Below are positions 34,088 to 42,322 of a stretch of 64,000 nucleotides of DNA, one piece after another. The stretch is from positions 1,178,001-1,242,000 of the forward strand of contig NZ_CP150291.1 of assembly GCF_038051985.1 (NCBI RefSeq), written 5' to 3'. A program made the translations under genes and the position numbers. The notes under the pieces are model-generated. The model was given only the letters and a program-made list of their open reading frames with translations. It had not been told where the DNA came from and searched no databases. The DNA is from Solibacillus sp. FSL H8-0523. Lineage in GTDB: Bacteria; Bacillota; Bacilli; Bacillales_A; Planococcaceae. How positions within the stretch are numbered: position 1 is the stretch's first letter; each line of letters begins with the position of its first letter.

Positions 34088-34896
34088 ACGGACAAATGAT
34101 TTTACTCGAATGTAAACAGTTATTACGTAGCCGCTGGATTCAAATCGTCACATTGCTCTTTGCGATTGTGTTTAGTGCGATTTTAATGATTCAGCATTTA
34201 GCCCTGCCAAGTACGGGTGGTTTCACGCGTCAAACCGCATCACTGTTAAATATTTTATTGTTTTTACTGCCATTATTTATGTTGACAATCGGGAGCATGA
34301 ATCTTGCCAGTGACAAGGAAGCAGGCTGGCTCGGACTTTTATCGACGTATCCATTAACAATGGGGCGTTATGTTGTGACGAAATATATTGCACTGTGTCT
34401 TGTATTTTCAGCTATTAGTATCGTGGTGTTCGCGGTGGCGCTTTTTGTGGGCAGCTTTTTTGGTGGTCTGAAATTACCTGCCTTCGCGGTCTATATTACG
34501 GTGCTGATTATTGTAATCTTTAATGCCGTGAGTGTACTGCTCGGAACGTTAGCGAAATCGCGTTTACACGCACTAGCGATTGGGCTTGGTACATGGTCGG
34601 TTGTCAGCTTATTATTTTCCTATATTATGATGGCGATTGGTACCGTCTCCTCAGAAGCGTTATTAAAAAAACTTGTAATCATTATGATTCATGTCAATCC
34701 GCTTGAATGGATTCGTTACGGTTACTTTGTTTTTTCTGAGCAAACTGCTGTGTTAGGGCCAGCATTTTATGGCATGTCGAAATTTTATTCTTCACCACCA
34801 GGCTTCGTTATTTTCGGCGTTATTTCATTATTTTGGGTGGTGCTGTCGCTAATGCTATCGACAATTTTACTGAAGGTGAGAGGAAAACGCGTATGA
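34084..34896 (+). CDS. nosY: NosY-like ABC transporter permease
   Basis: A 270-residue ABC-2 permease with six membrane helices: about residues 18-38, 58-80, 103-128, 138-160, 170-195 and 240-262. By position between nosL and the ATPase gene it corresponds to NosY, the membrane part of the NosFY exporter thought to supply sulfur for CuZ assembly. It overlaps both neighbours by ATGA. The link to nitrous oxide is inferred from context, since no nosZ is present. Confidence 0.85.
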   Translation: MNGQMILLECKQLLRSRWIQIVTLLFAIVFSAILMIQHLALPSTGGFTRQTASLLNILLFLLPLFMLTIGSMNLASDKEAGWLGLLSTYPLTMGRYVVTKYIALCLVFSAISIVVFAVALFVGSFFGGLKLPAFAVYITVLIIVIFNAVSVLLGTLAKSRLHALAIGLGTWSVVSLLFSYIMMAIGTVSSEALLKKLVIIMIHVNPLEWIRYGYFVFSEQTAVLGPAFYGMSKFYSSPPGFVIFGVISLFWVVLSLMLSTILLKVRGKRV

Positions 34897-35579
34897 CGAT
34901 TGAATTGCACAACGTAACGAAGGCGTTTAAAGGCGGGCGCGGGATATTTGATGTCAGCTTTTCTTTAAGGCCTGGGCATATTACGGCTCTTGTTGGTTCA
35001 AATGGTGCAGGGAAAAGTACGATTATTAATATGCTTACGAATTTATTAAAGCCTGATCAAGGGACGATTGAACGGAGCTGTAACGATGTACGTTATATGC
35101 CGGATGATATTAGCTTTCCGGATACATTGACAGCAGAAGAAATTATTAAATTTTTAGGCGGCTTAAAGCAAGTTTCACCTAAAAAACAAGAGGCAATCTT
35201 AAAACAAGTTGGATTAGCAGATGCGAAAAATATGAAGGTGGGCCAATTTTCTAAAGGGATGCGCCAGCGTTTAAATTTAGCGCAAAGTTTAATGGGGGAT
35301 AGTTCACTCTATATTTTAGATGAGCCGACAAATGGCCTCAATCCGTACTGGATTGCACAGGTAAAGGTGATGCTCGAGCAGCAGCGCGATAATAATCAAA
35401 TGGTGCTATTTTCAACGCATTTACTGAGCTTAGCGGAGGAAATTGCAGATGAGGTTGTCTTGATTCATCATGGAAAAATTTTGGCAACTGGTTCAATAGA
35501 AGACTTGCTAAGTGAATATCGTTGTCAAACACTAGAGCAGCTTTGGTTGCAGCTAACGAATCAAGGTGTTGTGCAATGA
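34893..35579 (+). CDS. nosF: NosF-like ABC transporter ATP-binding protein
   Basis: A 228-residue ATPase with Walker A GSNGAGKST (about residues 37-45), signature FSKGMRQRL, Walker B LYILDEPTNGLNP and the H-loop FSTHLLSLAEE. It pairs with the NosY-like permease. ATG 34893 overlaps the permease stop (ATGA); earlier in-frame starts lie inside the permease gene and have no ribosome binding site. Sulfur export for copper-centre assembly is the role suggested for NosDFY. Confidence 0.88.
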   Translation: MTIELHNVTKAFKGGRGIFDVSFSLRPGHITALVGSNGAGKSTIINMLTNLLKPDQGTIERSCNDVRYMPDDISFPDTLTAEEIIKFLGGLKQVSPKKQEAILKQVGLADAKNMKVGQFSKGMRQRLNLAQSLMGDSSLYILDEPTNGLNPYWIAQVKVMLEQQRDNNQMVLFSTHLLSLAEEIADEVVLIHHGKILATGSIEDLLSEYRCQTLEQLWLQLTNQGVVQ

Positions 35580-36121
35580 GGAAATGGTTAATCGGCATTG
35601 CTGTTGCCGTTGTCATCGGATTTGTCGCTGTGGAATTGGGTTCTACATTTCAGGATTCACAGCAGCGTGAAATCGTTCGTTCTGTTCAAGCGACGGACTT
35701 TACACTGCCAACACTTGATAATAAGGAACAATCGCTTTCTGAGGCACGTGGAAAGGTCGTCATCTTAAACTTTTGGGCATCATGGTGTGAGCCATGTAAA
35801 TCCGAAATGCCACACTTCCAAACCTATTATGAACAGCATCAAAAAGATGTTGAGATTCTCGCAGTGAACTTCACAAAAAAAGATCAAATCACCCAGGTAA
35901 AAAAATTCATAGAACAGCATGAGTTAACGTTTCCAATTTTACTAGATGAAATAGGAGAAACAAGCGTAATGTATGGTGCCTTTGCATTGCCGACAACCAT
36001 TATCATCGACCGAGAAGGTAAGATTGTTCATGAAATTTTAGGGTCGTTGGATGAAGCGTTATTAGACGAATATATCGAACCCTTACTAAAAAAAAAGGCG
36101 CTACTTCAACATGTGAAGTAG
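35576..36121 (+). CDS. TlpA/ResA-like membrane-anchored thioredoxin
   Basis: A 181-residue thiol-disulfide oxidoreductase with an N-terminal anchor (about residues 4-21) and active site W70-C71-E72-P73-C74, the same CEPC as ResA in this window. The cis-proline loop ALPTT appears near residue 143. Its fusion into the operon by a four-base overlap suggests that it keeps cysteines of NosL or a copper-binding protein reduced, as TlpA/Sco proteins do for copper-A sites. The terminator overlaps the last codons. Confidence 0.87.
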   Translation: MRKWLIGIAVAVVIGFVAVELGSTFQDSQQREIVRSVQATDFTLPTLDNKEQSLSEARGKVVILNFWASWCEPCKSEMPHFQTYYEQHQKDVEILAVNFTKKDQITQVKKFIEQHELTFPILLDEIGETSVMYGAFALPTTIIIDREGKIVHEILGSLDEALLDEYIEPLLKKKALLQHVK

Positions 36122-36133
36122 CGCCTTTTTTTA
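36091..36133. terminator. Strong bidirectional terminator after the nos-like operon
   Basis: AAAAAAGGCGCTACTTCA pairs with TGAAGTAGCGCCTTTTTTT. It ends the nos-like operon and, on the minus strand, the carD-like gene. Confidence 0.93.
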
Positions 36134-36137
36134 ATAA

Positions 36138-36656
36138 TTATGCATGTGTAGCAACATTAAATGTGCTATTGATTTTTTGCATAATTTGCTTTTGAACTTG
36201 TGTTTTTGATTGCTTTAATGCAAGCTCTAACACATCATAAATAAGCATTGAGATTTGGTGCAGCATTTGTGTGTCTTGAGAAGCAAGTTTTTTATCTTGC
36301 TGCTGTAAGGCAAGCTCTTTACGTAACAGTGTATTCATAAGCTGTGCGATTTCAAGGTGATTGTTGCGGTTTAAGATTTCATTGTGGAAACGTTGGCGAT
36401 TTGTATTACGATCGTCCCATTCGTTAGCATCATTAGCGAATGTGTCCATAATTTTACCAGCTTCTTCAGACGTAATTAGTCTTTCAAGTTGAGAATTATC
36501 ACTTTCAACTGGGTGATAAAGGGTAACGCCTGGTCGTAATTTAGATTGTAGGACATAGTACTGCATCGGCGTTCCAGTAAAGTTTTGTTCTACAATGCTA
36601 TCAATTTGACAAATACCGTGAGATTTATAAAAAGTAAGGTCACCAATTTTGTACAT
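36138..36656 (-). CDS. CarD/CdnL-family transcription factor
   Basis: A 172-residue protein with an N-terminal CarD-type RNA polymerase interaction domain (residues 1-58, GDLTFYKSHGICQIDSI) and a helical C-terminal part. CarD-like proteins bind the beta subunit and stabilise open promoter complexes; B. subtilis YdeB is a similar protein. The C-terminal half is rich in glutamine, lysine and asparagine. It is monocistronic with its own promoter side toward the marR-like gene. Confidence 0.82.
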   Translation of the reverse strand: MYKIGDLTFYKSHGICQIDSIVEQNFTGTPMQYYVLQSKLRPGVTLYHPVESDNSQLERLITSEEAGKIMDTFANDANEWDDRNTNRQRFHNEILNRNNHLEIAQLMNTLLRKELALQQQDKKLASQDTQMLHQISMLIYDVLELALKQSKTQVQKQIMQKINSTFNVATHA

Positions 36657-36713
36657 TTTTTATCTGCCTCCAAAATGTTGTTATCTACTATTTTAATTGA
36701 AAAATGATTTTGC

Positions 36714-36752
36714 GTCAACTAAGTTGACTTTGTAGTAGAATACATTTGTAAT
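36714..36752 (+). promoter_or_regulatory. marR-like gene promoter with palindromic operator
   Basis: TTGACT (36724-36729) and TGTAAT (36747-36752) are separated by 17 bases. The perfect palindrome GTCAAC-TAA-GTTGAC (36714-36728) covers the -35 box, a normal site for an autoregulating MarR-type repressor. Confidence 0.65.
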
Positions 36753-36813
36753 CACCTAGTTGGTTTAGTATGATTCTTGAGAATGAATTGATTGGACGTT
36801 AGGAGTGTTATCG

Positions 36814-37227
36814 ATGATTGATTTAATAGAACTACTCTATCGACAACATAAACAGTTGCGCTATGCGGCAGAGATGATGTGGAATGACAAATTTGAGCTA
36901 CATTTAACAAGCTCAGAGTGGTATGTTTTAAAAAGTATTGCTGAAGGAAAAGTGACGGTTCCTGAGTTAGTGGAGCAATTAGATATTACAAAGCAAGGGG
37001 TACACAAGTTTTTACAGGCCCTTCAAGATAAAGGGCTGATTTCAACTGAGCTTATCCAAGGGGCAAAACGTCAGAAAATCGCCCATTTAACGGATCGAGG
37101 AAAAACAGTCATGTGTAAAAGTTTAGCACTGGACAATGAAATTTCAGAAAAAGTACGTTCTTCTATTGGCAATGAACAATATGAACAGCTTATTTCGATT
37201 TTAGGAAAACCGTTAATTCTTAAATAA
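36814..37227 (+). CDS. MarR-like winged-helix transcriptional regulator
   Basis: A 137-residue protein with the MarR layout: dimerisation helix at the N-terminus, the helix-turn-helix VPELVEQLDITKQGVHKFLQALQDKGLIS (about residues 48-76, given here in part by its ends), a wing with RQKIAHLTDRGK, and a C-terminal helix. The ligand is unknown. ATG 36814 follows AGGAGTG at six bases; a GTG three codons earlier overlaps that site. The palindrome upstream supports autorepression. Confidence 0.8.
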   Translation: MIDLIELLYRQHKQLRYAAEMMWNDKFELHLTSSEWYVLKSIAEGKVTVPELVEQLDITKQGVHKFLQALQDKGLISTELIQGAKRQKIAHLTDRGKTVMCKSLALDNEISEKVRSSIGNEQYEQLISILGKPLILK

Positions 37228-37280
37228 ATTGACACCTTTTGTTGGAACGGATCGTATTACTACAAAAGGAGTGGTGTGCT

Positions 37281-37727
37281 GTGAACGAAAAAGAGAAAGA
37301 ATTTGTGACAGAAGAGCATATTGCAACGCGTAATAAGTTTCGGACGATCGGTCCACTTATTTTAGGAGCTGGCGTCATCTGCATGTTGATTAGCTTAATC
37401 GATTTTTTTACATTTGACCCGTTTTATGAAGAACCGAAATACTTTTTCTTAGGCTTTGTCGGACTACCACTTATGGCAATCGGATTTTCATTAACGAGCC
37501 TTGGGTACGGGGCGAAAGTAGCAGCCTATCAAAGTCGTGAGATGGCACCGGTCGCAAAGGACACGTTCAGTTATTTAGCAAATGAAACGACCGACAGTGT
37601 TGAAAAAATTGCACAAGCCGCTGCGAGAGGGAAAAGTAAAGTCGTCGAGGCGAAGCAATGTAGTAGTTGCCACGAATTAAATAAAATCGACGCGAAGTTT
37701 TGTAATGAATGTGGAAAAGCGATGTAA
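37281..37727 (+). CDS. Membrane protein with C-terminal zinc ribbon
   Basis: A 148-residue protein with two membrane helices (about residues 22-43 and 56-80) and a cytoplasmic C-terminus that ends in a zinc ribbon C-x2-C...C-x2-C (CSSCHELNKIDAKFCNECG). The GTG start follows AAAAGGAGTGG. I do not recognise a named family. It may share a transcript with the marR-like gene 53 bases upstream, and a bidirectional terminator follows. Confidence 0.75.
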   Translation: MNEKEKEFVTEEHIATRNKFRTIGPLILGAGVICMLISLIDFFTFDPFYEEPKYFFLGFVGLPLMAIGFSLTSLGYGAKVAAYQSREMAPVAKDTFSYLANETTDSVEKIAQAAARGKSKVVEAKQCSSCHELNKIDAKFCNECGKAM

Positions 37728-37730
37728 ATG

Positions 37731-37767
37731 AAAGAAGTGCCTGAGTTTGATTTCAGGCACTTCTTTT
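37731..37767. terminator. Bidirectional terminator
   Basis: AAAGAAGTGCCTGA pairs with TCAGGCACTTCTTTTT around a short loop, between the convergent zinc-ribbon and glycerophosphodiesterase genes. Confidence 0.92.
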
Positions 37768-37783
37768 TGATTGGATAGGGTTT

Positions 37784-38482
37784 TTAAAGAATCCCTTTAT
37801 CTGAAAAAACAGCATCAACACCGAGCTGCTGCATTTGCTGCGTGATCTTCTCGTCATTGACCGTATAAGCACGAACCGTCATACCTTGTTTAATCACACG
37901 CTGGATAATCGAGCGCATGCCGTAATAATACGGAATATGAATGGCGTTACAATTAAATTGGCGCACATAATCTTCAAGATTAATAATGAGTGAAGCAAAT
38001 AATAGAGCACAGTCGACGCTTGGCATCATTTGCTGGAAACGCATGATTGTTTCATGGTTAAACGATGAAACAATAACACGGTCTTTTAGTTGAAAGGCCT
38101 CGATTTGATTGGCAACGAGCATTTCAATGCCCGGGTATTCAAAGACATCGGATTTGATTTCGATATTGATTTGATGATGGGTGTTTTTAAAAATTTCAAG
38201 GACTTCTGCAAGCGTCGGGATTTGTTGCCCCGCGAATTCGGGTGAAAACCATGAACCATAGTCAAAAGTGCGCAGCTCCTCAAGTGTCATATCCTTCACA
38301 AAACCTTTGCCATTTGACGTGCGGTTAATCGATTCATCATGAATAACAACTAACTGGTTATCCTTCGTTAAATGGACATCAAATTCCACACCCCAACAAT
38401 CGAGCTTGGCTGCTTGTTGAAAGGCAATCAATGTGTTTTCAGGATAACTGGCACTTAGTCCACGGTGAGCAAGAGTTTTCAT
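37784..38482 (-). CDS. Glycerophosphodiester phosphodiesterase
   Basis: Hydrolyses glycerophosphodiesters to glycerol-3-phosphate and an alcohol. The 232-residue TIM-barrel protein has the GDPD signature at the start: AHRGLSASYPENTLIAF (HR catalytic pair and metal glutamate), EFDVHLTKD and VIHDESINRTSNG. It has no signal peptide, so it is cytosolic, like UgpQ. It starts 12 bases after the excalibur-protein gene on the minus strand, and the two may be cotranscribed. Confidence 0.93.
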   Translation of the reverse strand: MKTLAHRGLSASYPENTLIAFQQAAKLDCWGVEFDVHLTKDNQLVVIHDESINRTSNGKGFVKDMTLEELRTFDYGSWFSPEFAGQQIPTLAEVLEIFKNTHHQINIEIKSDVFEYPGIEMLVANQIEAFQLKDRVIVSSFNHETIMRFQQMMPSVDCALLFASLIINLEDYVRQFNCNAIHIPYYYGMRSIIQRVIKQGMTVRAYTVNDEKITQQMQQLGVDAVFSDKGIL

Positions 38483-38494
38483 AGGGCGGTCTCC

Positions 38495-38770
38495 TTAGCG
38501 TTCGCAAGCGATGCCATCATTGTCACGATCGCTCTTTTTGTTTAGTTTGTAAACTTCAGCTGAAACGAATGGAGCATGGTTTGTTTTGCCGCCAACATTT
38601 TTTACCTTTGCATCTTTTGCCACGCCGCCTTTATAAACAGCATTTAATGCTGTACAGTTTTTATAGGCTATAGCCTTCACTTTTGTATTTGCCTCTGCTT
38701 CAATTGTTGGAATCGACAAGCCTCCGATTAACGCAACACTGAGTAAGATTGGGGAAATATACTTTTTCAT
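38495..38770 (-). CDS. Secreted excalibur calcium-binding domain protein
   Basis: A 91-residue exported protein with a signal peptide (cleavage near EAEA, residues 24-27) and one excalibur domain: YKNCTALNAVYKGGVAK in the middle and the calcium loop DRDNDGIACE at the end. Such domains occur in surface proteins of Bacillales and may bind calcium at the cell wall. No other domain is present, so the role is open. The ATG follows AGGAGG on the minus strand. Confidence 0.88.
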   Translation of the reverse strand: MKKYISPILLSVALIGGLSIPTIEAEANTKVKAIAYKNCTALNAVYKGGVAKDAKVKNVGGKTNHAPFVSAEVYKLNKKSDRDNDGIACER

Positions 38771-38816
38771 GTCAAAAACCTCCTGAATTGTTCAATTTCC
38801 AATAGTTTATCATAAA

Positions 38817-38853
38817 AAGAGTGAATTCACAGAAATTTGCGAATTCACTCTTA
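38817..38853 (-). terminator. Terminator after the DUF2339 gene
   Basis: AAGAGTGAATTC pairs with GAATTCACTCTT. On the minus strand it is followed by TTTTATG. Confidence 0.8.
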
Positions 38854-38861
38854 CTTGAATG

Positions 38862-40955
38862 TTATAACTCCGTATCTTTCCCTTTTCCTAAAAGCTTATT
38901 CGACACAACGAGCCCAATTGCACCAATGACGATAAACGAAATTGAGCGAATGAGGATGTCGAGTGCAGATAAGTCAAAGAAAATCATTTTGACGATGCCG
39001 AAAAATAGCAGCCCAATCCCAGTAAGCTTTAAGTCTCGGTAGCTACGTTTGGCCGCTAAAAACAGTGCGAGGCAGGACGCAATGAAAATGGAAACGGTAT
39101 TTAAGATAACAGCGGTACTCCAGTTAATTAACTCATGGAAATTCATAAAGTTCGTTAAACTAAAGAGCGCAAAAATTGAAATAAGGGTACTGGCAATCAG
39201 TAGTTTTTCGGTATTTTGTTCTAAAATGTGCGCGTAATTTTTATAAATGGCCCCGTGTTTCCAGACATCTACTACAATAGCCCAAGCGAGACCGATATAA
39301 AGAAGGCGCATCATGAAGGCGATACTGACTGCTTGTTCGTCTACCCACACACTCGATAACATTGTAAGTGCAGCCACCGCGTAAACCGTAGCTGCGATAA
39401 GTGGCAATAGACTACCGACTACATCACGCTTGATAAGTAGTAGCGCGACAAAGGAAATCGCAATCCCCGCGTACACTAAATACGTCATCAAATGATTCGG
39501 CATATACGCTGCATCAATTTTCCAAATATAAATCAGTGCTGCCACATAAATGAGTACGGGCCAAACATCTTGTTGGATCACCAGTAGCTTCGATTGGTTA
39601 ATAGTCGCATTTTTCGTTCGAAGAAATGCGCGGTACAGCAGCACTAGCATGATAATAACCAAAAGATTCGTCACATGTGAGATGGACATAAATGGAGAAA
39701 CCTCACAGAAGGCAAGCACGAATAGTACAAGCATCGTAAAGACAAAGCTATATACAAATTTCATAAAAGTAATCGCATGCTTTATCGCGAGCATTAACCC
39801 CGCAAACGCCACAGTGACAAGTAATAATAAAATCACATCACGAGACAAATCGAGCTGTGCAATTAAATTGAGCAAAGTAAGCACTGTTAATGTGGCTACA
39901 ACATCAAATAGCATCGTAGTTTTTCGTTGCCATAGCACGTTCGTCACGAAACATAAAATACCAAGCATAAGAAGTAGCGCAACTGAACGCATCGCTTCTT
40001 GATTGACTAGCATACTATTGATTGCAACGAGCACCGCTATCGTAAAGCTAAAAAGTAGGCTTGCGTGCCATTTACTTTTGGTGTTAGAAATGCGCAAGAA
40101 GCTTGCTAAAAATACGCTATATAAAAGCACAATAGCGAATACAAAAAATTCTACCTGTTCCACATGGAAAGTGGAAACAATGATAAGTGCTAACAACGAA
40201 AACACCAGACCAATAGAAAGTGCGTTCTGTTGTTTGTATTTTACAATAACAATTTGCACGACAATAAATAGCAAGACAACAAAAATGCCAATAATGACCG
40301 CACTAAATGCCATATATTCCAGTAAATACGGTAGCAGTAGGGAAGTAAACACAACAAGCACGGTTAATGCCTCGTTTTCTTTTACATAGCTGATCCATAC
40401 ACCGTACACGATATAAAGTAGCGCAATGATAAGCGCTGCATAAAGACCGAGCACATCATACAAAATGGCACCGGCAGCAGTTGTTAAAATCCCGACGATA
40501 AATGCGCCACCATAAAGCGAAAGGGCGACAACCCGCGATTTTTGCTTTTTCTCCATGAGCAATGCACAAGCAGCTAAACCGAATGATAACGCAAATCCAG
40601 CAATGATTTTGATACTATCCGATAAAATGCCATAATCACTGACAAGTTTTAAGCCCCATAATACGCCGAGTACTAAAATGACCATAAAAATTCTAGGGAG
40701 TGCACGTGTCAGTGTTTCTTCAAGTGAACGTTTTTCCTGTACTGGCTTTGGTTCAACCGGCTGCACAGGTGCTACTTTTACACGAACATCCTCCTGTTTT
40801 GGCGAAATTGGTGTCACTACTGGTAGTTCTTGTTCTTCTTTGACAGCAGGTTCTAAGTACACGTGTTGCTTTAAATGCTGCACTTCACTACGTAAATTCC
40901 GAACTTCCTTTTCAAGCGCACCAATTCGCCTTAACAGATTCTCTTCTTCTTTCAT
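38862..40955 (-). CDS. DUF2339 polytopic membrane protein
   Basis: A 697-residue protein with an N-terminal coiled coil (residues 1-35, LLRRIGALEKEVRNLRSEV), a proline/valine-rich linker and some 18-20 membrane helices filling the rest. This matches the DUF2339 family of large membrane proteins of unknown function. ATG 40955 is chosen over a TTG three codons earlier, because GAGAGG touches the TTG but is nine bases from the ATG. It lies alone between fabI and the excalibur gene. Confidence 0.8.
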   Translation of the reverse strand: MKEEENLLRRIGALEKEVRNLRSEVQHLKQHVYLEPAVKEEQELPVVTPISPKQEDVRVKVAPVQPVEPKPVQEKRSLEETLTRALPRIFMVILVLGVLWGLKLVSDYGILSDSIKIIAGFALSFGLAACALLMEKKQKSRVVALSLYGGAFIVGILTTAAGAILYDVLGLYAALIIALLYIVYGVWISYVKENEALTVLVVFTSLLLPYLLEYMAFSAVIIGIFVVLLFIVVQIVIVKYKQQNALSIGLVFSLLALIIVSTFHVEQVEFFVFAIVLLYSVFLASFLRISNTKSKWHASLLFSFTIAVLVAINSMLVNQEAMRSVALLLMLGILCFVTNVLWQRKTTMLFDVVATLTVLTLLNLIAQLDLSRDVILLLLVTVAFAGLMLAIKHAITFMKFVYSFVFTMLVLFVLAFCEVSPFMSISHVTNLLVIIMLVLLYRAFLRTKNATINQSKLLVIQQDVWPVLIYVAALIYIWKIDAAYMPNHLMTYLVYAGIAISFVALLLIKRDVVGSLLPLIAATVYAVAALTMLSSVWVDEQAVSIAFMMRLLYIGLAWAIVVDVWKHGAIYKNYAHILEQNTEKLLIASTLISIFALFSLTNFMNFHELINWSTAVILNTVSIFIASCLALFLAAKRSYRDLKLTGIGLLFFGIVKMIFFDLSALDILIRSISFIVIGAIGLVVSNKLLGKGKDTEL

Positions 40956-41017
40956 GGCATTCAACCTCTCTTAAATGTTGTTCTTTGTTATACGTAAACC
41001 CGTTTAGAATACAAAAG

Positions 41018-41047
41018 CGAATTCACAAGGGAGGATGTGAATTCGCT
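41018..41047 (-). terminator. Hairpin after fabI
   Basis: AGCGAATTCACA pairs perfectly with TGTGAATTCGCT around AGGGAGGA. On the minus strand it is followed by TTTGT, a weak tail. Confidence 0.6.
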
Positions 41048-41052
41048 ATGTA

Positions 41053-41832
41053 TTATCCCATTATATTGTAACCGCTATCGATATAAATCGTTTCGCCTGT
41101 TACACCACGAGATAAGTGACTTAGCATCACAATCGTCATGTCGGCCACTTCCTCTTGATTGGTGTTGCGTTTAAGCGGTGCGGTTTCCTCGATTTTGTGC
41201 AAAATTTGGTTGAAACTTGGTACACCTTTTGCGGCTAATGTACGAATCGCCCCAGCAGAAATCGCATTGACACGAATATTATCTGCACCAATATCTGCTG
41301 CTAAATAGCGCATTGACGCTTCTAATGCTGCTTTTGCGACACCCATCACGTTGTAGCCATCAAGCACGCGTTCAGCACCTAAATAAGACATCGTGACGAT
41401 TGAGCCACCTTCCGTCATATAAGGTTTTGCCGCTTTTGCGACTGCGATTAATGAATACGCGCTCGTATCTTGCGCAAACGCATAGCCTTCGCGTGATGTT
41501 TCTACAAAGCGATTACGTAAATCCTCAGCATGCGCAAACGCAACCGAGTGCACGATGCCGTGAATGACGTTAAACTCGTTGCCAATTGTTTCGAATGCCT
41601 GTGCGATACTGTCGTCACTATTGACATCACATTCAACGATTGCTGTTTTATGTTCTGTGTAATTCGCGATTTGTTTTTCGATTTTTCCTTTTGAACGTTC
41701 TTTACGATAGGTGAAAATCACATTTGCACCTACATCGAATAGTCGCTTTGCAATGCCCCAAGCAATACTGCGCTCATTGGCAACTCCCATCACGACAATA
41801 TTTTTTCCCTTTAATTGTAACAAATCCATCAT
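41053..41832 (-). CDS. fabI: Enoyl-[acyl-carrier-protein] reductase FabI
   Basis: Reduces the enoyl-ACP double bond in the last step of each fatty acid elongation cycle with NAD(P)H. The 259-residue short-chain dehydrogenase has GVANERSIAWGIA (nucleotide loop), SVAFAHAEDL, and the catalytic Y-x6-K as YNVMGVAK. A second ATG directly follows the first and is equally possible. A FapR box in the promoter shows that it belongs to the malonyl-CoA-controlled fatty acid regulon. Confidence 0.94.
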   Translation of the reverse strand: MMDLLQLKGKNIVVMGVANERSIAWGIAKRLFDVGANVIFTYRKERSKGKIEKQIANYTEHKTAIVECDVNSDDSIAQAFETIGNEFNVIHGIVHSVAFAHAEDLRNRFVETSREGYAFAQDTSAYSLIAVAKAAKPYMTEGGSIVTMSYLGAERVLDGYNVMGVAKAALEASMRYLAADIGADNIRVNAISAGAIRTLAAKGVPSFNQILHKIEETAPLKRNTNQEEVADMTIVMLSHLSRGVTGETIYIDSGYNIMG

Positions 41833-41856
41833 GACACCCCTGTATAATAGTTATTG

Positions 41857-41873
41857 TTAGTACCTACTACTAA
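41857..41873 (-). promoter_or_regulatory. FapR operator in the fabI promoter
   Basis: TTAGTACCTACTACTAA matches the FapR consensus TTAGTACCTRGTACTAA except near the centre. It overlaps the likely -35 region on the minus strand, about 18 bases upstream of TATTAT. FapR would repress fabI until malonyl-CoA accumulates. Confidence 0.85.
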
Positions 41874-41929
41874 TAATAACTATAACATTGAGTAATCGAA
41901 GTGTAAATCATTTTCTTAGACAAATTAAA

Positions 41930-41963
41930 AAACGATTTCTTGAAAAATCTCAAGAAATCGTTT
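41930..41963 (-). terminator. Terminator after fer
   Basis: AAACGATTTCTTGA pairs perfectly with TCAAGAAATCGTTT around AAAATC, nine bases after the fer stop. The minus-strand tail is T-rich. Confidence 0.85.
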
Positions 41964-41971
41964 GTGTACAG

Positions 41972-42262
<291 letters not shown>

Positions 42263-42322
42263 TTATTCTAATTGTGTTCTTCACACATTTCAACCTAATA
42301 CTACGAAAATGAGGGATTTGAT

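Noticed and set aside
39550-40389. Two long plus-strand frames opposite the DUF2339 gene
   Set aside because: They are shadows of the highly biased membrane-protein gene on the minus strand; the translations are serine/threonine-rich without domain features.
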